From assembly GCF_000972845.2 (NCBI RefSeq), contig NC_040018.1:2027632-2091631 (forward strand): a DNA stretch of 64,000 bases, in the 5' to 3' direction. The notes beneath the pieces were generated by a model. The model made no database searches, was not told where the DNA came from, and saw only the letters and a list, made by a program, of their open reading frames with translations. This DNA comes from Larimichthys crocea. Lineage: Eukaryota; Chordata; Actinopteri; Sciaenidae. The translations under genes and the position numbers were made by a program. Shown one piece after another: positions 31,408 through 51,998 of the stretch. The first letter of the stretch is position 1, and every line of letters starts with the position of its first letter.

Positions 31408-31413
31408 TTTATT
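31408..31413 (-). terminator. Candidate cops2 polyadenylation signal
   Basis: AATAAA on the minus strand about 275 bases after the cops2 stop; a second AATAAA lies at 31345-31350. Which one is used cannot be told from sequence. Confidence 0.4.
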
Positions 31414-31687
31414 CTTATTTAACAACTGAAGCATTTGTGTGTTTGCACATGGAAAGATCTGCCAATCAGGAACATGAAAAACAAAAATAAGTGTCAAGTG
31501 ATTTCCTTCTCATCACCACAAAACAACACAGTTTGAACACGTTCTCAGGGGGTTCCTGAAATCTTCTGTGAAAGACTGTGCTGTGTATCTTGTCTCGGAT
31601 GATATACTTGAAGCACAGTAGCATACTTTATGGATGTATTAAAACATGCCATTTTTCCTTTCCTCTTGATTTTTTTTTTACATGCCA

Positions 31688-38943
<7,256 letters not shown>

Positions 38944-39189
38944 CTTGACGCTCTTCCTCGCTCGTATAACAGAGACAGACACTAGCCCGGCCTGTGCTGT
39001 GTTTTGGAGCGGCGGTGAGGTGAAGTGTGTCCGGGGGGAGGTTGGCGTGAAGCGGCAGCAGCTCGGCTCGGTCCATAGATGGGGCTGTTGGATCACCTCA
39101 GACACAACAAACACTGTTGTTTACCGTGTAAAACCTTCAAACAGGACCGGATTTTTTAAATATATATAAGTATATTAAGTGTGGTGGTC

Positions 39190-41286
39190 AAAAGTAACTG
39201 TACATTTACTCAAGCACTGCACTAAAGCACAGTTTACATGTGTATTTCCATTTGATGCTGCTTTATTCTGTATTTTATACTTCGATACGTTCATCTGACA
39301 CCTACAGGGAGATTTCTAGATTCAGAATGCACATGCAAAAAAACATACAAACACAAGTCTGTAAAAATAGTATGCATTGTTGCAAATTAAACATGCATCT
39401 TTAATCAAAATCCATTAATAAAGCCAAAAAATATGATACTGACAGCTGATTTTGCTGCACAATAATAACTCTGCTTCTGATTACACATTGTACTAATAAC
39501 ATTTATTTTTTGTTAGTATTTTGTTTTGAGGCACTTTTACATGTGTATTTCCATTTGATGCTGCTTTATTCTGTATTTTGTACTCCGTTACATTCATCTG
39601 ACACCTTCAGGGAGATTTCTAGATTCAGAATGCACATGCAAAAAAAACATACAAACATAAGTTTGTAAAAATAGTATGCATTGATGCAAATAAAACATGC
39701 ATGTGTAATCAAAATCCAATAATAAAGCCAAAAATAAAGCCCAAAATATGATACTGACAGCAGATTTTGCTGCACAATAATAACTCTGTTTCTGATTACA
39801 CATTGTACTAATAAAATTTATTTTTTGTTAGTATTTTGTTGCTTTATTGTTTGTTTTGTATCGATGTCATCTGTACCGAAGCACAGTTGTGAGGCACTTT
39901 TACATGTGTATTTCCATTTGATGCTGCTTTATTCTGTATTATTTTATACTTCGATACATTCATCTGACACCTTCAGGGAGATTTCTAGATTCAGAATGCA
40001 CATGCAAAAAAACTGACAAACATACGTCTGTAAAAAATTGCATGCATTGTTGCAAATAAAACATGCAGGTGTAATCAAAGTCCAATAATAAAGCCAAAAA
40101 AATATGATACTGACAGCAGATTTTGCTGCACAATAATAACTCTGCTTCTGATTACACATTGTACTAATAACATTTATTTTTTGTTAGTATTTTGTTGCTT
40201 TATTGTTTGTTTTGTATCGATGTCATCTGTACCGAAGCACAGTTTTGAGGCACTTTTACATGTGTATTTCCATTTGATGCTGCTTTATTCTGTATTATTT
40301 TATACTTTGATACATTCATCTGACACCTTCAGGGAGATTTCTAGATTCAGAATGCACATGCAAAAAAACTGACAAACATACGTCTGTAAAAATTGCATGC
40401 ATTGTTGCAAATAAAACATGCAGGTGTAATCAAAGTCCAATAATAAAGCCAAAAAAATATGATACTGACAGCAGATTTTGCTGCACAATAATAACTCTGC
40501 TTCTGATTACACATTGTACTAATAACGTTTATTTTTTGTTAGTATTTTGTTGCTTTATTGTTTGTTTTGTATCGATGTCATCTGTACCGAAGCACAGTTT
40601 TGAGGCACTTTTACATGTGTATTTCCATTTGATGCTGCTTTATTCTGTATTATTTTATACTTTGATACATTCATCTGACACCTACAGGGAGATTTCTAGA
40701 TTCAGAATGCACATGCAAAAAAACTGACAAACATACGTCTGTAAAAATTGCATGCATTGTTGCAAATAAAACATGCATGTGTAATCAAAGTCCAATAATA
40801 AAGCCAAAAAAATATGATACTGACAGCTGATTTTGCTGCACAATAATAACTCTGCTTCTGATTACACATTGTACTAATAACGTTTATTTTTTGATAGTAT
40901 TTTGTTGCTTTATTGTTTGTTTTGTATCGATATCATCCGTACCAAAGCACAGTTTTGAAGCACTTTACATGGGTTTCCATTTGATGCTGCTTTATTCTGT
41001 ATTTTGTACTCCATTACATTCATCTGACACCCTTAGGGAGTTACCAGATGTCTAAATTCAGCATGAAAGAACATCTAAACTATGCAAACATGTTTATAAA
41101 ATAGTATGCATTGTTGCAAATTAAACTACATTATGCATCTATGATCATGATCCAGTAGTAAATCCAATAATAATGATACTGACAGCAGCCTTTCTGCTCC
41201 ACAATAAGAACTCTACTTTTAATTACACATTTTACTCATAATATTTATTCTTCTATTGTTTTTTGTTTGTTTTGTATTGATATCAA
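39190..41286. repeat. Tandem array of ~355-bp units next to the cops2 promoter
   Basis: The landmark TTTACATG/TTTCCATTTGATGCTGC recurs at about 39233, 39536, 39899, 40255, 40610 and 40964, giving spacings of 303, 363, 356, 355 and 354. Inner units are nearly identical; the first lacks about 55 bases and the last decays. The left flank (AAGTAACTGTACATTTACTC) looks like a dispersed teleost element, so the array probably grew from the inside of such an element. Apparent ORFs on both strands repeat with the units and are not genes. Confidence 0.92.
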
Positions 41287-44200
41287 CTGACACGTAAACT
41301 GTGGAGGATCACAAACTGTAACCAAGCAGAAGTAACCACACAGACACACACAAACACACACACACGTAATGTATCCCATAAGTTCACCAGGTTCATTTGA
41401 ACCATTGGTGGTGTGAAAGGGGGGGGAAAAAAAGATTTTTTACTTATATCAAATATCCAGTGGTGAAGAAAGTTCTCCAAACGCATACTTAAGAAAATAC
41501 ATCTTTTAAGCTTGTAGCTTTTCAACATTTTATATATTGTTGGACTTTTTTGATCTATAACTAAGTGAAGTTTTGCATTAAAAATCTTAATCCAACTATC
41601 GAACTCATTCAACTGGTCGATATACCTGTTGGATAAATAGTACAGTATTCCCCTCTGAAATGTATAGTATAAAACAATGATCATAAATTTTTAAGGCAAA
41701 AGTATTTCAAATTATTTCCAAATATCCCATGAAATCCAGTTGTGCGTGTCAAATTTCAGTCATCCCATGTGAATCAGGTTCATGTCAAATGGATTTCATG
41801 TCTGTTCTTTTGGCTGCCACACAGAGAGACTACTGGCAGCATCATATCCGTCTCTGGCCCCTCTGCTTCATTCAGGGTCATTCCACATTGAACCCTGTAA
41901 AATAGATTTCATTACCAAAGAAATGACCGTCCTATTCCCGAAAATTTACGCAATCAGCTTGTGTGTCATCAAGTTATGTGTCATAAGTTTATTTAATTTT
42001 TTTTTAAATGATGATTGTGGGTGAAAAACTCAAGTTCATCATCCTACGCAGTCAGTTTGGCCATAATATTTACAAAATCCAGTCATGAATCACCAACACC
42101 AATACTAGAGGGAAGAATGTATTCACAGACTGAGTTATAACTTTAAGAGCATTAAGAGCCTCCAGAGTAATATTACTTGTGCGAGTATGTGTGTACAAAT
42201 GTGTCACAGACGGTGAACTTTTTCTGTAGCCATATTACCTTTCACGTCAGAGTTATTGCATCTCTTACATAAAGCCGCGCTGCGGCTGTCTGCTGGTTTC
42301 ACATATCAATCAAAATATTCCAATTGCTGTGTATCAATACCGAGGTGGTGCCGCAAAACACAGTGTGGAGACACGATACAGTACGTGCACATCCATTTGT
42401 TGCATGTGTGAGATGCACTATTCCAGCAGTGGTGTGTGTGTGTGTGTGTGTAGTCTGTCAGCATTTCATTAATTGCACTGGGTTTGCATCAACACAAAGA
42501 CTTAATGAATGAGAAAGCGAGTTTCTACAGGAAAATCAACAACGCCAGGAGAGCTGTGGGTCTGAGACAAAAGACACATGGGTGCTAGTACACCCTGATT
42601 TGTCATCACAACGCCCACACAACCTCCTCAAATTATACACCATGAGGCTTCTTCACATACTTCAAATACAGTGTTATCGCCACAGACTGGCTGGTCAGCA
42701 CAACCTCTAGAGAGTGCGTTTCCCAGCTATGGTGGGAAGATGCTGCTTAAGTACATGAAGGGCAAAGGAGGACCCTCCCAGCATGAGCTTAATACAACTC
42801 AATCTCAGGCACCAACTTAGTGCCAAAGACCTTTATTTATCTGACTGAGTCAGGGCGATGGTGTGATAAACACAAGTTCAACGTGTGTAACCTTGCCATG
42901 TAAATCTGCTAACCTTATTTAGAGATCCAAAAGTGTGGTATTATAAACATCTCTGTGCAGCCGTCGCTCCTTTCCGATAATCTTTGATGATTCATTTGAT
43001 AAAAATAGTACCCTTGGCGTCAATGTATACACTGGGTTTTATAATCCGTTTAATTTTTGGTTGCCAAAAACTGTTTTATGCCGAACCTAATAACCTTAAT
43101 AGAGTTCATATAATCTCATTTCTGACAGGTCCTTAAACATGAGACAAGAGTCTTTAATATATCTCCAGCATGGCATCTGGCAGCAAAAGCCTGTGTACCT
43201 CTCGCAGCAGGCTGCATGCTTGTATACTCTATACACAAATGGCTCTCACCACCTAAGTGCTCACACAAGGGTGCTAACCATTGTTGTACTGCTGCCAACT
43301 CCTTTGTAGATCATTACTCATACATGCACACAAACGCATGCAGTCACACATACTGTTTATTCAGTATATATATATATATATATTGTGTATATATATATGG
43401 TCTAATATACACACCTGCTTAATCATGTGGGCCTCTATAGGCACAAACTGTTAAATGTCCTGACAACTTGCACAGCTGCCAAACTTGTACAACTCACCCT
43501 GAGGTCATCACCGTAGCTGCTCTCACTTCTCAACTTGTGCAAGATGCGTGACAAGCCGGTTTGTTTTTTTCTCTTTCTATTTTTTATTTTTTTTGTTGCT
43601 GTTTTCATTTTTACAAGGTATGTAGAAGCGTGTCTCAATTTTATGCAACAACTTTCATCAACCGGGGCTGTTATTACAGATGAAATCCAACTTCCAAGAG
43701 CTGAAACAGCCACGGCAGGCCAAGTCCACACGAAAGCCTTTCTGCATCACACGCTAGCATATGTGGTATGTGTGTGGTATGTGCTTTGAGTGGGGTATGA
43801 AGGGTGCAGGAGGGGAGGGCAGGGGGGAATTTCAAACAAAACTAGGTGTGATGAATTCATCTGGGCCACTGCATTGTGGTTTGGGCTCAACCTGTCCATT
43901 TCAGCTCAGTTTGCATCCTGGTAAACCTAAGTGTAAAAACATCTGGGACTTGGGGGACTTGGACGGTGACAACAGTGACAACAAGACTCAAAATAAAAGT
44001 TTCTTATTGAGTTGAACTAATCCTTTAAGAATGATTCCGCAGTCAACATTCATTAAAGAAATACAACAAATGGGAAGTCAGACATATCTGTGGTCTCTGC
44101 TACTAAAATTCTTTAAACTTTTCGAATTGCAGAGCAATTCTCCCTACACAATTAGACAGTTCATGATTTAACTTGTTCGACTACATGGGAAGTGGAAAGA

Positions 44201-47200
44201 GTTGTTGTTTCATAACTGCAAACATGTTACAAAGTCCAACCAGCCAAAGCTTTCCCTGAACACCAGTGTATCCCACCCAAACTTGCTCATGTGACTTATC
44301 CCGCAGACAATGCTCTAAGATACCCTGTTTTTATTATTCTCTTTTGCACATGAAAACAAAAACAGATGCGGCACAAAAGCAAGTCCAGATTTTAGGTCAG
44401 GATGCAGAGTGTAGGCCAGGACGGGGGATGTGAAATACGCATTGTCTCTTTTGGTGCACTCATCCCTGTGAGTTTGCTTTAGAAACTGAGTATATTTAGA
44501 TGCCCTTACATTTTCCAAATGCCAAGGCTGAGGCTCTGGGATTGGTGCTTTCCAACTTCACTTTCATGCAAAAGCAACAGGACCACATTCAGCACCAGTC
44601 TGACAGAAGATGAGTGACCCTTTAGATGGCTTCATTAACATGAGACAGTGTGAAATTCTGTGGCAGACGGGATGCTAGTTTATAGAGTCCGTTGTGATGA
44701 ACTCACCTTCCGTTGTCACTGTGCTCACCTGTCAGAGTAAGCAGAGTGATTTATGCCCTTAGCTGACAGCCAAGCTCAGAGGAGCCACAGCTGTGAAAGT
44801 GCTTGTCAGAAGTGGAGTAATAAAACCTCCGGTTGCACATAACTCTGCTCCTGTTGAAAGGCTTGCATGTGTCTTTAGCTTCTTCATACTGTAAATATAG
44901 ATCAAATACCATACCTATTTCTGGAAGCTCACAGCATGCCCCATATTGACGGGTTGTTATCCTTTCCGTGGTCTCTTTCTCCTCATGCAAATTTCAGCTT
45001 GTACTTTGATTTTCTGTCTGTAATTTGCCATTTCTTTCTGATTTCTGTCATGATTTTAACCTACAGTCTGACCTAAGTGTGACTCCCTGGAAAAGAAGAT
45101 AACAACAGGCTATAATGCTGCAGGTGCAAAAACTTCTTGCAGTTTTTTTCCTGTATGATGAAGTTTTTGGAATGAAAACAACATGATTGATGTGTTACGT
45201 GCATTTCCCACGTGTATAGAGACTAATGGTTATTTATGGTATGTTTCCATATATTTGTGATTGTTTCTAGTTTGTCAATTTGAGCACAATCCCAATTAAC
45301 TTGGCTCTCTGTAATGCACCATGTGTTGCATTTCAGTTTCACATTGTGGGATAAATACTGTAAATAAGACGACACAACACTATTACCAGCAGCACTATTG
45401 ATATAACCAATGTTTCCCTACTGAATACTGAATATCGATACATGTTTGGATTAAGATCAGCGAGTAATTCCTTCTATGTGATCCACCACTTCATGTCCGT
45501 AAAACACAGTTGAGCTATTGCAGAAATCCCTAGACATAATATTTATCCTGGATTCAACCTGCGTTAGTTTTGCAATAGATGATGCAACCTTTTGTTTCTT
45601 GAACAAAATTGTACACAACTTTGTATGTTGCTAAATTGTCCTTGGGCCTTTCAAGCTGAAAACGATCAGAAAAAGCTGATTTTTGTTGCTTCTTGGAGCA
45701 GAACCACAGCTCACAATTCAGTAACATATATACATATACATATAGTGACTGAATGTTCGCTGTATATGTGGCAGAGAAGGCTCTTGAGACTAAAGTCTGA
45801 GCATCCCCAAGATCAAATAAAAGCTCCCACACTTATCCATTAGGATCTACTTTGTTTATTCCTCTTCTAGTGAGTCGCCCATATTGTGAGCTAAGACCAG
45901 TGGTCTATAACCAGGGAGGCATGTGAGATTTTCCACAGTCAGACACACATACTGTAGTAACTTTCCACTGCATGGAACCAGGGTCCTCACTGAGAGATTA
46001 CTTTGATGTACCTTATCTGTCTCTAAGTGCCCTCAATGCTAAATGGCAACAAATTACAGTTCTAGGAAAGGCAGAGGGTATTTAAGTGGAAGAAAAACAT
46101 CTTGATCACAGTGTCAATTGATGGCCATTCACTGGCTTTAGACCTTGTTTACATTTGAGGCATCAAGTGTCCATTTATATGTCTGTCTGACCGCCTGTTG
46201 GCACACACACGTGTTGGTCGGTGCATCAGTGTTTGGATTTAAGTTGTGTCTGGTCCTGTTGCACAATCTCCCCAGAGACGGATGATCCACAGTGACCTTC
46301 CATTTCCCACACTTGATGAAATCTCTTCTCGTACAAGGAGCTGCCGCAGAGGTCACACACACACACACACACACACGCACACACATATACTGTGTGTGTT
46401 TGCACTCTGCTGCTGCAAGTGAAGTAACAACAACAAGTGAGTGAACCAACTCACAGAAATAAGTCCAGTCATCGCAGATCACCATAAATCAAACGATCAA
46501 ACATCTTTTTCAAACTACATCTGTGTTCCCTGTGCCCGCAATGCATGCATAAACTACCACAGATGACAGTGCGGTTAACATGCTTCAGGCATTTGAATGA
46601 AGGAGGGAAATAAGAGGGACAAATAGCAGTTAAGCGATCAGCATTTTCTTCTTTTGTGGTTCCCTTTGAGTCATGTCCTGCTGAACCTGAGATAAAAGCC
46701 TAGATGTGTGGCACAAGTTGGAGCAGGAGCTTTAGGATACCAGGGCCAGCAGTGCATTGGATGACACTTTGCGTGCAGATGTTTTTATGAACTGAAACTC
46801 GGTTGCCACAATATATTTATGAGCATAAGATTTGTGCTAAGTATTATAAAACAAATGTTATTGCACATATCACAATCTATTACTGATTTAGACGAGGCAT
46901 ATGGCTCAGGTTTAGCCATGACCAGAGTAAAGGCTGGCTGACTGCCAATGCTTCTATGTGATTGTAGACTCTGATGCTTGTAAAGGGGAAACAGGCAAAA
47001 CACTTTCCCCCTGGAGTAAACTCATGGGCTTAATGCATAACATACAACACAATACAGTAAATCTATATCATTCACAGTGTTGTCTACATGTAAACTGTCT
47101 GTGTTATGTTGAAGTCTGCTGACCACATATTTACACAGAAGCAATAGGCTATAGTGCAGTGTGTGTACGTTCTCAAAATACCATGGTAATGAATAGGACC

Positions 47201-47700
47201 AAACCTGAGGTTTCAGCTCTGAGAAAAATAAATATATCGTGTTTTGTGTGATTGCACTTTTTTTTTTTTTTTGGCCTGTCATGACCCCGCAGAAAGAGAG
47301 GTCAGGAACCTCAGTGGAGTAACCTACTATAGAAATCCAGAGCTTTACAATCTGTAAAGAGTTAGAAGGCGGCGGAGGAGAGGGTTTACAAATGGTTGTG
47401 GGCACATTTCCCACAACGGCGGGAATTCCATCCCGCTGCACCAATCTGGAGATGTTTACCTACAAAATGTGGAAGCATGATGCAGTGTCTATGTGTCAGT
47501 ATCAGCGTGTGTGTGCGTGTGGTCAAAGGAGACCCTCGGCTCTCGTGACTAAGGCTGGGGATAGAAGCAGGGGGGTGGGGAAGATACTATCAGGCCCTGA
47601 TTTCTGTGGTTATGATGACATCCAGATAATAGCAGACATACACACACAATAGATACACATGCACAAGAATCTCTTCTGCACTGAGCCTGCCACCACTGGC

Positions 47701-47701
<1 letters not shown>

Positions 47702-47775
<74 letters not shown>
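47702..47775. repeat. Compound (CT)n(CA)n microsatellite
   Basis: A CT run of about 20 bases passing directly into about 27 CA units. It generates spurious Cys/Val and His/Thr ORFs on both strands. Confidence 0.98.
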
Positions 47776-47778
<3 letters not shown>

Positions 47779-49164
47779 CGCACACACACAGAAACACAGA
47801 CACACACACCAGAGCCTGAAAATTACAGCTTAGCATGCAAGCATTGAGCAGATGGGTTGCCTAATGACTGTTGTGTACAGTGCAGAGGGTGTGTGCAGCT
47901 TTCCCATTACACGTCCCCCTTACAACTGACTAGACCCCAAAGCACAGGTCTGGCTTTCATTTACTTTATGTCTTAACTGGCACTAGCATGACATATGCAA
48001 GTTGCAGGTGGTCAGACTATGAAAAAAAAGAAAAGAAAAAAAAAAAGAGGATGAAAACATATTGGAGGCTGCTCTGCACTTGCTTTTTTGGGGGGGAATT
48101 AGAGAATCATCACTTGTCAAATGTACTGTGAAGTTACGGCGTTTAATCCCTTGATTGGGTTACATCATTTGCTCAGTTCCTTCCCCTTTTATACCTGTTT
48201 GTTCTCTAATGCAGCACAACATGATGAAAGTCTATTATTGTCAAAGTGTCTATAAACAAGAATCCTTTTAGAAGAAGAGGCTTTAAATGAAATCAGTGTG
48301 CTAGCGTGAGAGCCGGAGGTAAACTGCTGAGGATCTGTCGTGATTGCTGTCAAGAGATAATTACTTTAAGATGATCTCATTTAATGATCTAATATTTTAA
48401 AAGATATCGCCCCACTCTCTCTATCATTAATGGGGGATAATTTGCCTTTTAAAAATCAGCTCGTCAACTCATTTCCTCCTCCTTGGAGAATACTTGGACA
48501 ATATCCTTGCCTATCAGAGGATTTCAGAAGGATTCCAACTAAAATTAGAAACAGTCAGAAATAATCAATTATTAAAGCTAACAAAAAGAGACAAGACTAA
48601 TTTGACCAGCGTTGAACTGTATGATTTACTCTTTGATCAGCATACCAGTCTGATGCTGTATTCTATATTTTTGCACAAATTACTCTGCCATGTTTACATC
48701 TGCGCAGAAACGTCCTGTATTTCAACTCCATTTTGACGTTTTAAACAAAATTCCCTGTGGTACTGGAATATTGTACATGTATTGTATCTTTTACTTTAAT
48801 TATGCCCAAATGGCCATTAGCTAATTATGCAATTTGGTATAATGTATCACGCTTGTTTGTAGATGTTTGTTTTGTTAAAACACCCGTAATACAAGCAAGC
48901 GAGTTCATGTGGTCGGTGCCATGTCCACAAACAAATATGTTTCTCAGAAATATGCCGTCAGCCAACATAAAAAAGGTCAGTTAGCTGTTTTAGTTATTAT
49001 TTGGGGTTTTTCAACAGCATGTTTTTGTTTTCCATGTGCAATTTTCCTCTTTGGTCTTTCATTTACATCACATTATTTTTTTGTTTGTTTTTCTTGTTTC
49101 AATTTGCGGTTCAAATTGCTGTTTATTTAAATTTGTATCGCTATTTTATGTGGGTAGACTAGCA

Positions 49165-49205
49165 ACCACTCGGTGGAAGCTAATGGGGATCCAAATAAAG
49201 AGAAA
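49165..49205 (+). mobile_element. Short LINE-like 3' tail
   Basis: GCTAATGGGGATCCAAATAA is the usual 3' end of a family of fish retroposons (recalled). Only this end is clear. Confidence 0.45.
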
Positions 49206-50175
49206 GGCTAACGAAAGATATGCGTGAGGGTTGAGTTTATATACTCCGATGTGAGTCATTCCCTCAACCTAATCTACTTTTCTTTCTTATTCACCATTGC
49301 GCCTTTTTTTTCCCAGCTGGGGTCTTGTAGAAACAGGTACAAGATGTCAGACGTGCGTATATAATGTGAAGCTGTAATACTTTCTTAAGCCATTAATTCA
49401 AAAAAGGAAGTGTAGCCATCAGTTTTGCTCCCTCACATTCTTCATTTTCACTAATTTAAACTAAGTAACTATTTAAGATTAATAGGTAAAGAAACATCTA
49501 AAAACAAAGGTAGAGCTCTCCAGCAGAGGGATCTGCTGTTTGACAAGGTCACAATGACACCATTAGATCTGTTTCCCAGAAACAGTCATGCACAGATAAA
49601 CACTTCTATGAAGCCAAACAAACTACAACACACATTAAAGAAGCACACAACAGTCCCTTTACACACACATATCTTTATTGCTTGTTCCTTTTAAGAGGCA
49701 TCAGTCAGCAGCTCGCTCAGAGCCATATGAGAGAGCAATTGATGCTGTCTTCATGTGCGTGACCTCTCTTTATGTATGTTCAGTGGATGCGTGTGGAGAA
49801 GACAATGGGGAGGAAAAGCCTGTCTGCAGGCCTGTCTAAGCCTAATCTTCTGTTGCATGCAAAAGGTGGTGTGTCAGACAACCATGAAGGTAACTTCAGA
49901 TGGACAAATGGCCGCTCTGAATTACATCATTTTGTGAGGATGCTTTTGTTTCTGTGAAACCAAACACATCCACATGAATGGCACGGCGAGTTGGCTGTAA
50001 TTGAGATGTCTATGCAGGAAGGCGTGTTGAACTTCTGTTAGTCTCAATTTCTCCCCCTCTCGCACGATATCTCATCCATGATACCTCCCTTTCCAACTCT
50101 CCTCTCTGCTCCCCCCCTGCTTCAATCTTCATCCTCACCACTCTGTCTCTCTGTCAGGCACAGTGCCGTGATATC

Positions 50176-50255
50176 CTATACAGTCTGCACTTTTGACCAA
50201 CGGTCCTGGATAATGGTTTTCAGATTCTTCAAGGTGGCCTGAATCTGTGCCAGAG
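50176..50255 (-). CDS. Terminal coding exon of an unidentified gene (copy 1)
   Basis: After a strong acceptor (TTTGCTTTCCATTTTCAG) the minus strand reads two bases, then LAQIQATLKNLKTIIQDRWS and KVQTV, then TAG at 50176-50178. The L/I spacing suggests an amphipathic coiled-coil end, and the other two frames look less protein-like. I do not recognise the protein. Upstream exons should lie at higher coordinates, but none is seen convincingly. The same exon recurs at 55353-55432. Confidence 0.55.
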
Positions 50256-51504
50256 CTGAAAATGGAAAGCAAACACGAGTCCACCACCCTCTGTTCCTAC
50301 TTAACTCCAATGTAAGCTGATTATTCAGGTTCTCAGAAAATTCTGTCATGCTTTTTCATGTGAGACTCCCATCCCTTAATGGCCACGCCGACAGAGCGTG
50401 AGTTTGTTTTTATTACTGGCTGTCTTTATGTAGTACAGTCAAATATGGAGGAATCAATCATTAGTTTTAGATATTTCCTGAAACGTGTTAACAAACATCT
50501 ATGTGAAACCTCTACATGTCTGCATGGTGGAGTTAGCTACAGGTTGCCTGTGGATCACTAAAGGCGGTTTATATAATCTCACATTATTCAGGGCGCTTTA
50601 ACGAGGTCTCCTCACGTCCCACAAGGCCTTGGTGTGTGGTTCCTCCTGACCACAGAGCTATGTTTATTCTACCAGCCTCCTTTTTTTTTATAGTCGTACA
50701 ATTGTTGTGGTTGTAGCGCAGCCCAAGAGTTGCCAAGCGATCCATGATTCCATCACGGTGTTACTACTGGACAATTGGAAAAGTGAAATTAAATATTGTA
50801 ATGCCTTGGTGATATCTTTCATTGCTTTGGAATTTGCTTTGTAAACAGTCAATGAGTCAATCAGATCAATGTCACATTATCCCTGTGAGGTCCTGGTGGA
50901 CATGCAATCACCAGACAGCTGCTGGGGCTATTTTCTATGAATTTGTATGAATTCATGCCAAAGTGTGGATGTCTGGCAAAGCCTCAGATCTCAGGCTCCT
51001 TGATGACTCAACCGGGGTTCATGTCAAACATCAAAAAAGCAAAAAACAAACCAAAATAAATAAATAAATAAATAAATGAATGAATAAACATACAGCAGGA
51101 AAATTACAAAACACTTTTTGTTCCATTCAGTTTCAGTACAAAGATTTTTAGCCACTGACTGTGGTGTGAGTCCATTTAGTTTTTGCTAACGACTGTATCA
51201 GTACTCCAATATGGACACAGCAATTACATCACCGTTCAAACACTGTGAAGTTATAGCACAGTTTCTGACAGTCTTCAGTTCAGTCTTGGATTCCCAGTGA
51301 GATCAGTCTACTGCTCGTTCTGTTTTACTCAGTTCAGGCCTATAAAAGCACAGTTGGTTGCGGTTGATAGCTCAGCGAACACCTACCTATGCAAGAAGAT
51401 TACATCATGACTGTTTTGTAGTTGTTGTTATAATTATTCAGCCATTTTATGCCCCTATTACATACCTTAGACAGAAAAGGAGATGCGGGGAGACAGAGTT
51501 GGCA

Positions 51505-51998
51505 CCACTGATAGTATAAAGAATGCATGAGGTCACAAAGAGGTTTCTGAAGAGCCATTTTGAAGCTCAAAATCGGTGGTACCGCGATGTTGGTAGTCCT
51601 GCCTCTTCCGCCTCCTGGGTAATCTAAAAATCAGTACAGACGTGGATCATCGGCAGACCTGAGGCGGGCAGAATGATGCCTGGGTAACTGCACCCACCTG
51701 TCAGTTGAAGCAGCCACACTGTTAATTATGCATAACTTTAAGCCTTAATATAATTTGAACATGTGAGTTAAAAAAAAAAAATCAGACTCAGGACAGTTGT
51801 CTAAACCACAAAATTAGTTATAGAGAGCAAAACAGTTTTTTGTACCAGGCTGTAAACATGTTTATTTCTGCTGTGAAGTTGGACATTTTCACATGGGGGC
51901 TTATGAAGACTGACTTGTTCTGTAGCCAGCCTCAAGTGGACGTTTGAGGAACTGCAGTTTCTGGCACTTTTACATAGCTGCTGCTCGATTGGCATGCA
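51505..51998 (+). repeat. Dispersed ~500-bp repeat, plus orientation
   Basis: From CTGATAGTATAAAG through GCTCAAAATCGGTGG, TAATTATGCATAACTTTAAG and GTAAACATGTTTATTTCTGC to CTGCTCGATTGGCATGC. Related copies lie at 8480 (same strand) and at 54074 and 59755 (opposite strand). A family common in teleosts; class not assigned. Confidence 0.8.

Larger units (their letters stand above)
41287..50096. other. Long region without recognisable genes
   Basis: About 8.8 kb. I find only short unconvincing ORFs, a GT tract near 42430, an AT-rich run near 43365, a CA tract near 46352, a CT/CA tract at 47702 and a LINE-like tail near 49165. Small isolated exons could be missed by eye. Confidence 0.45.

Noticed and set aside
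39566..40727. Recurring 62-71 aa ORFs on both strands, some with hydrophobic stretches.
   Set aside because: They repeat with the 355-bp tandem unit, lack splice or start context and change with each unit's small indels.
39190..41286. Possible CRISPR-like arrangement.
   Set aside because: Units are contiguous without unique spacers and the genome is a vertebrate's. The same applies to the arrays at 1066 and 30733.
47549..47847. Cys/Val-rich and His/Thr-rich ORFs.
   Set aside because: Produced by the CT/CA microsatellite at 47702-47775.
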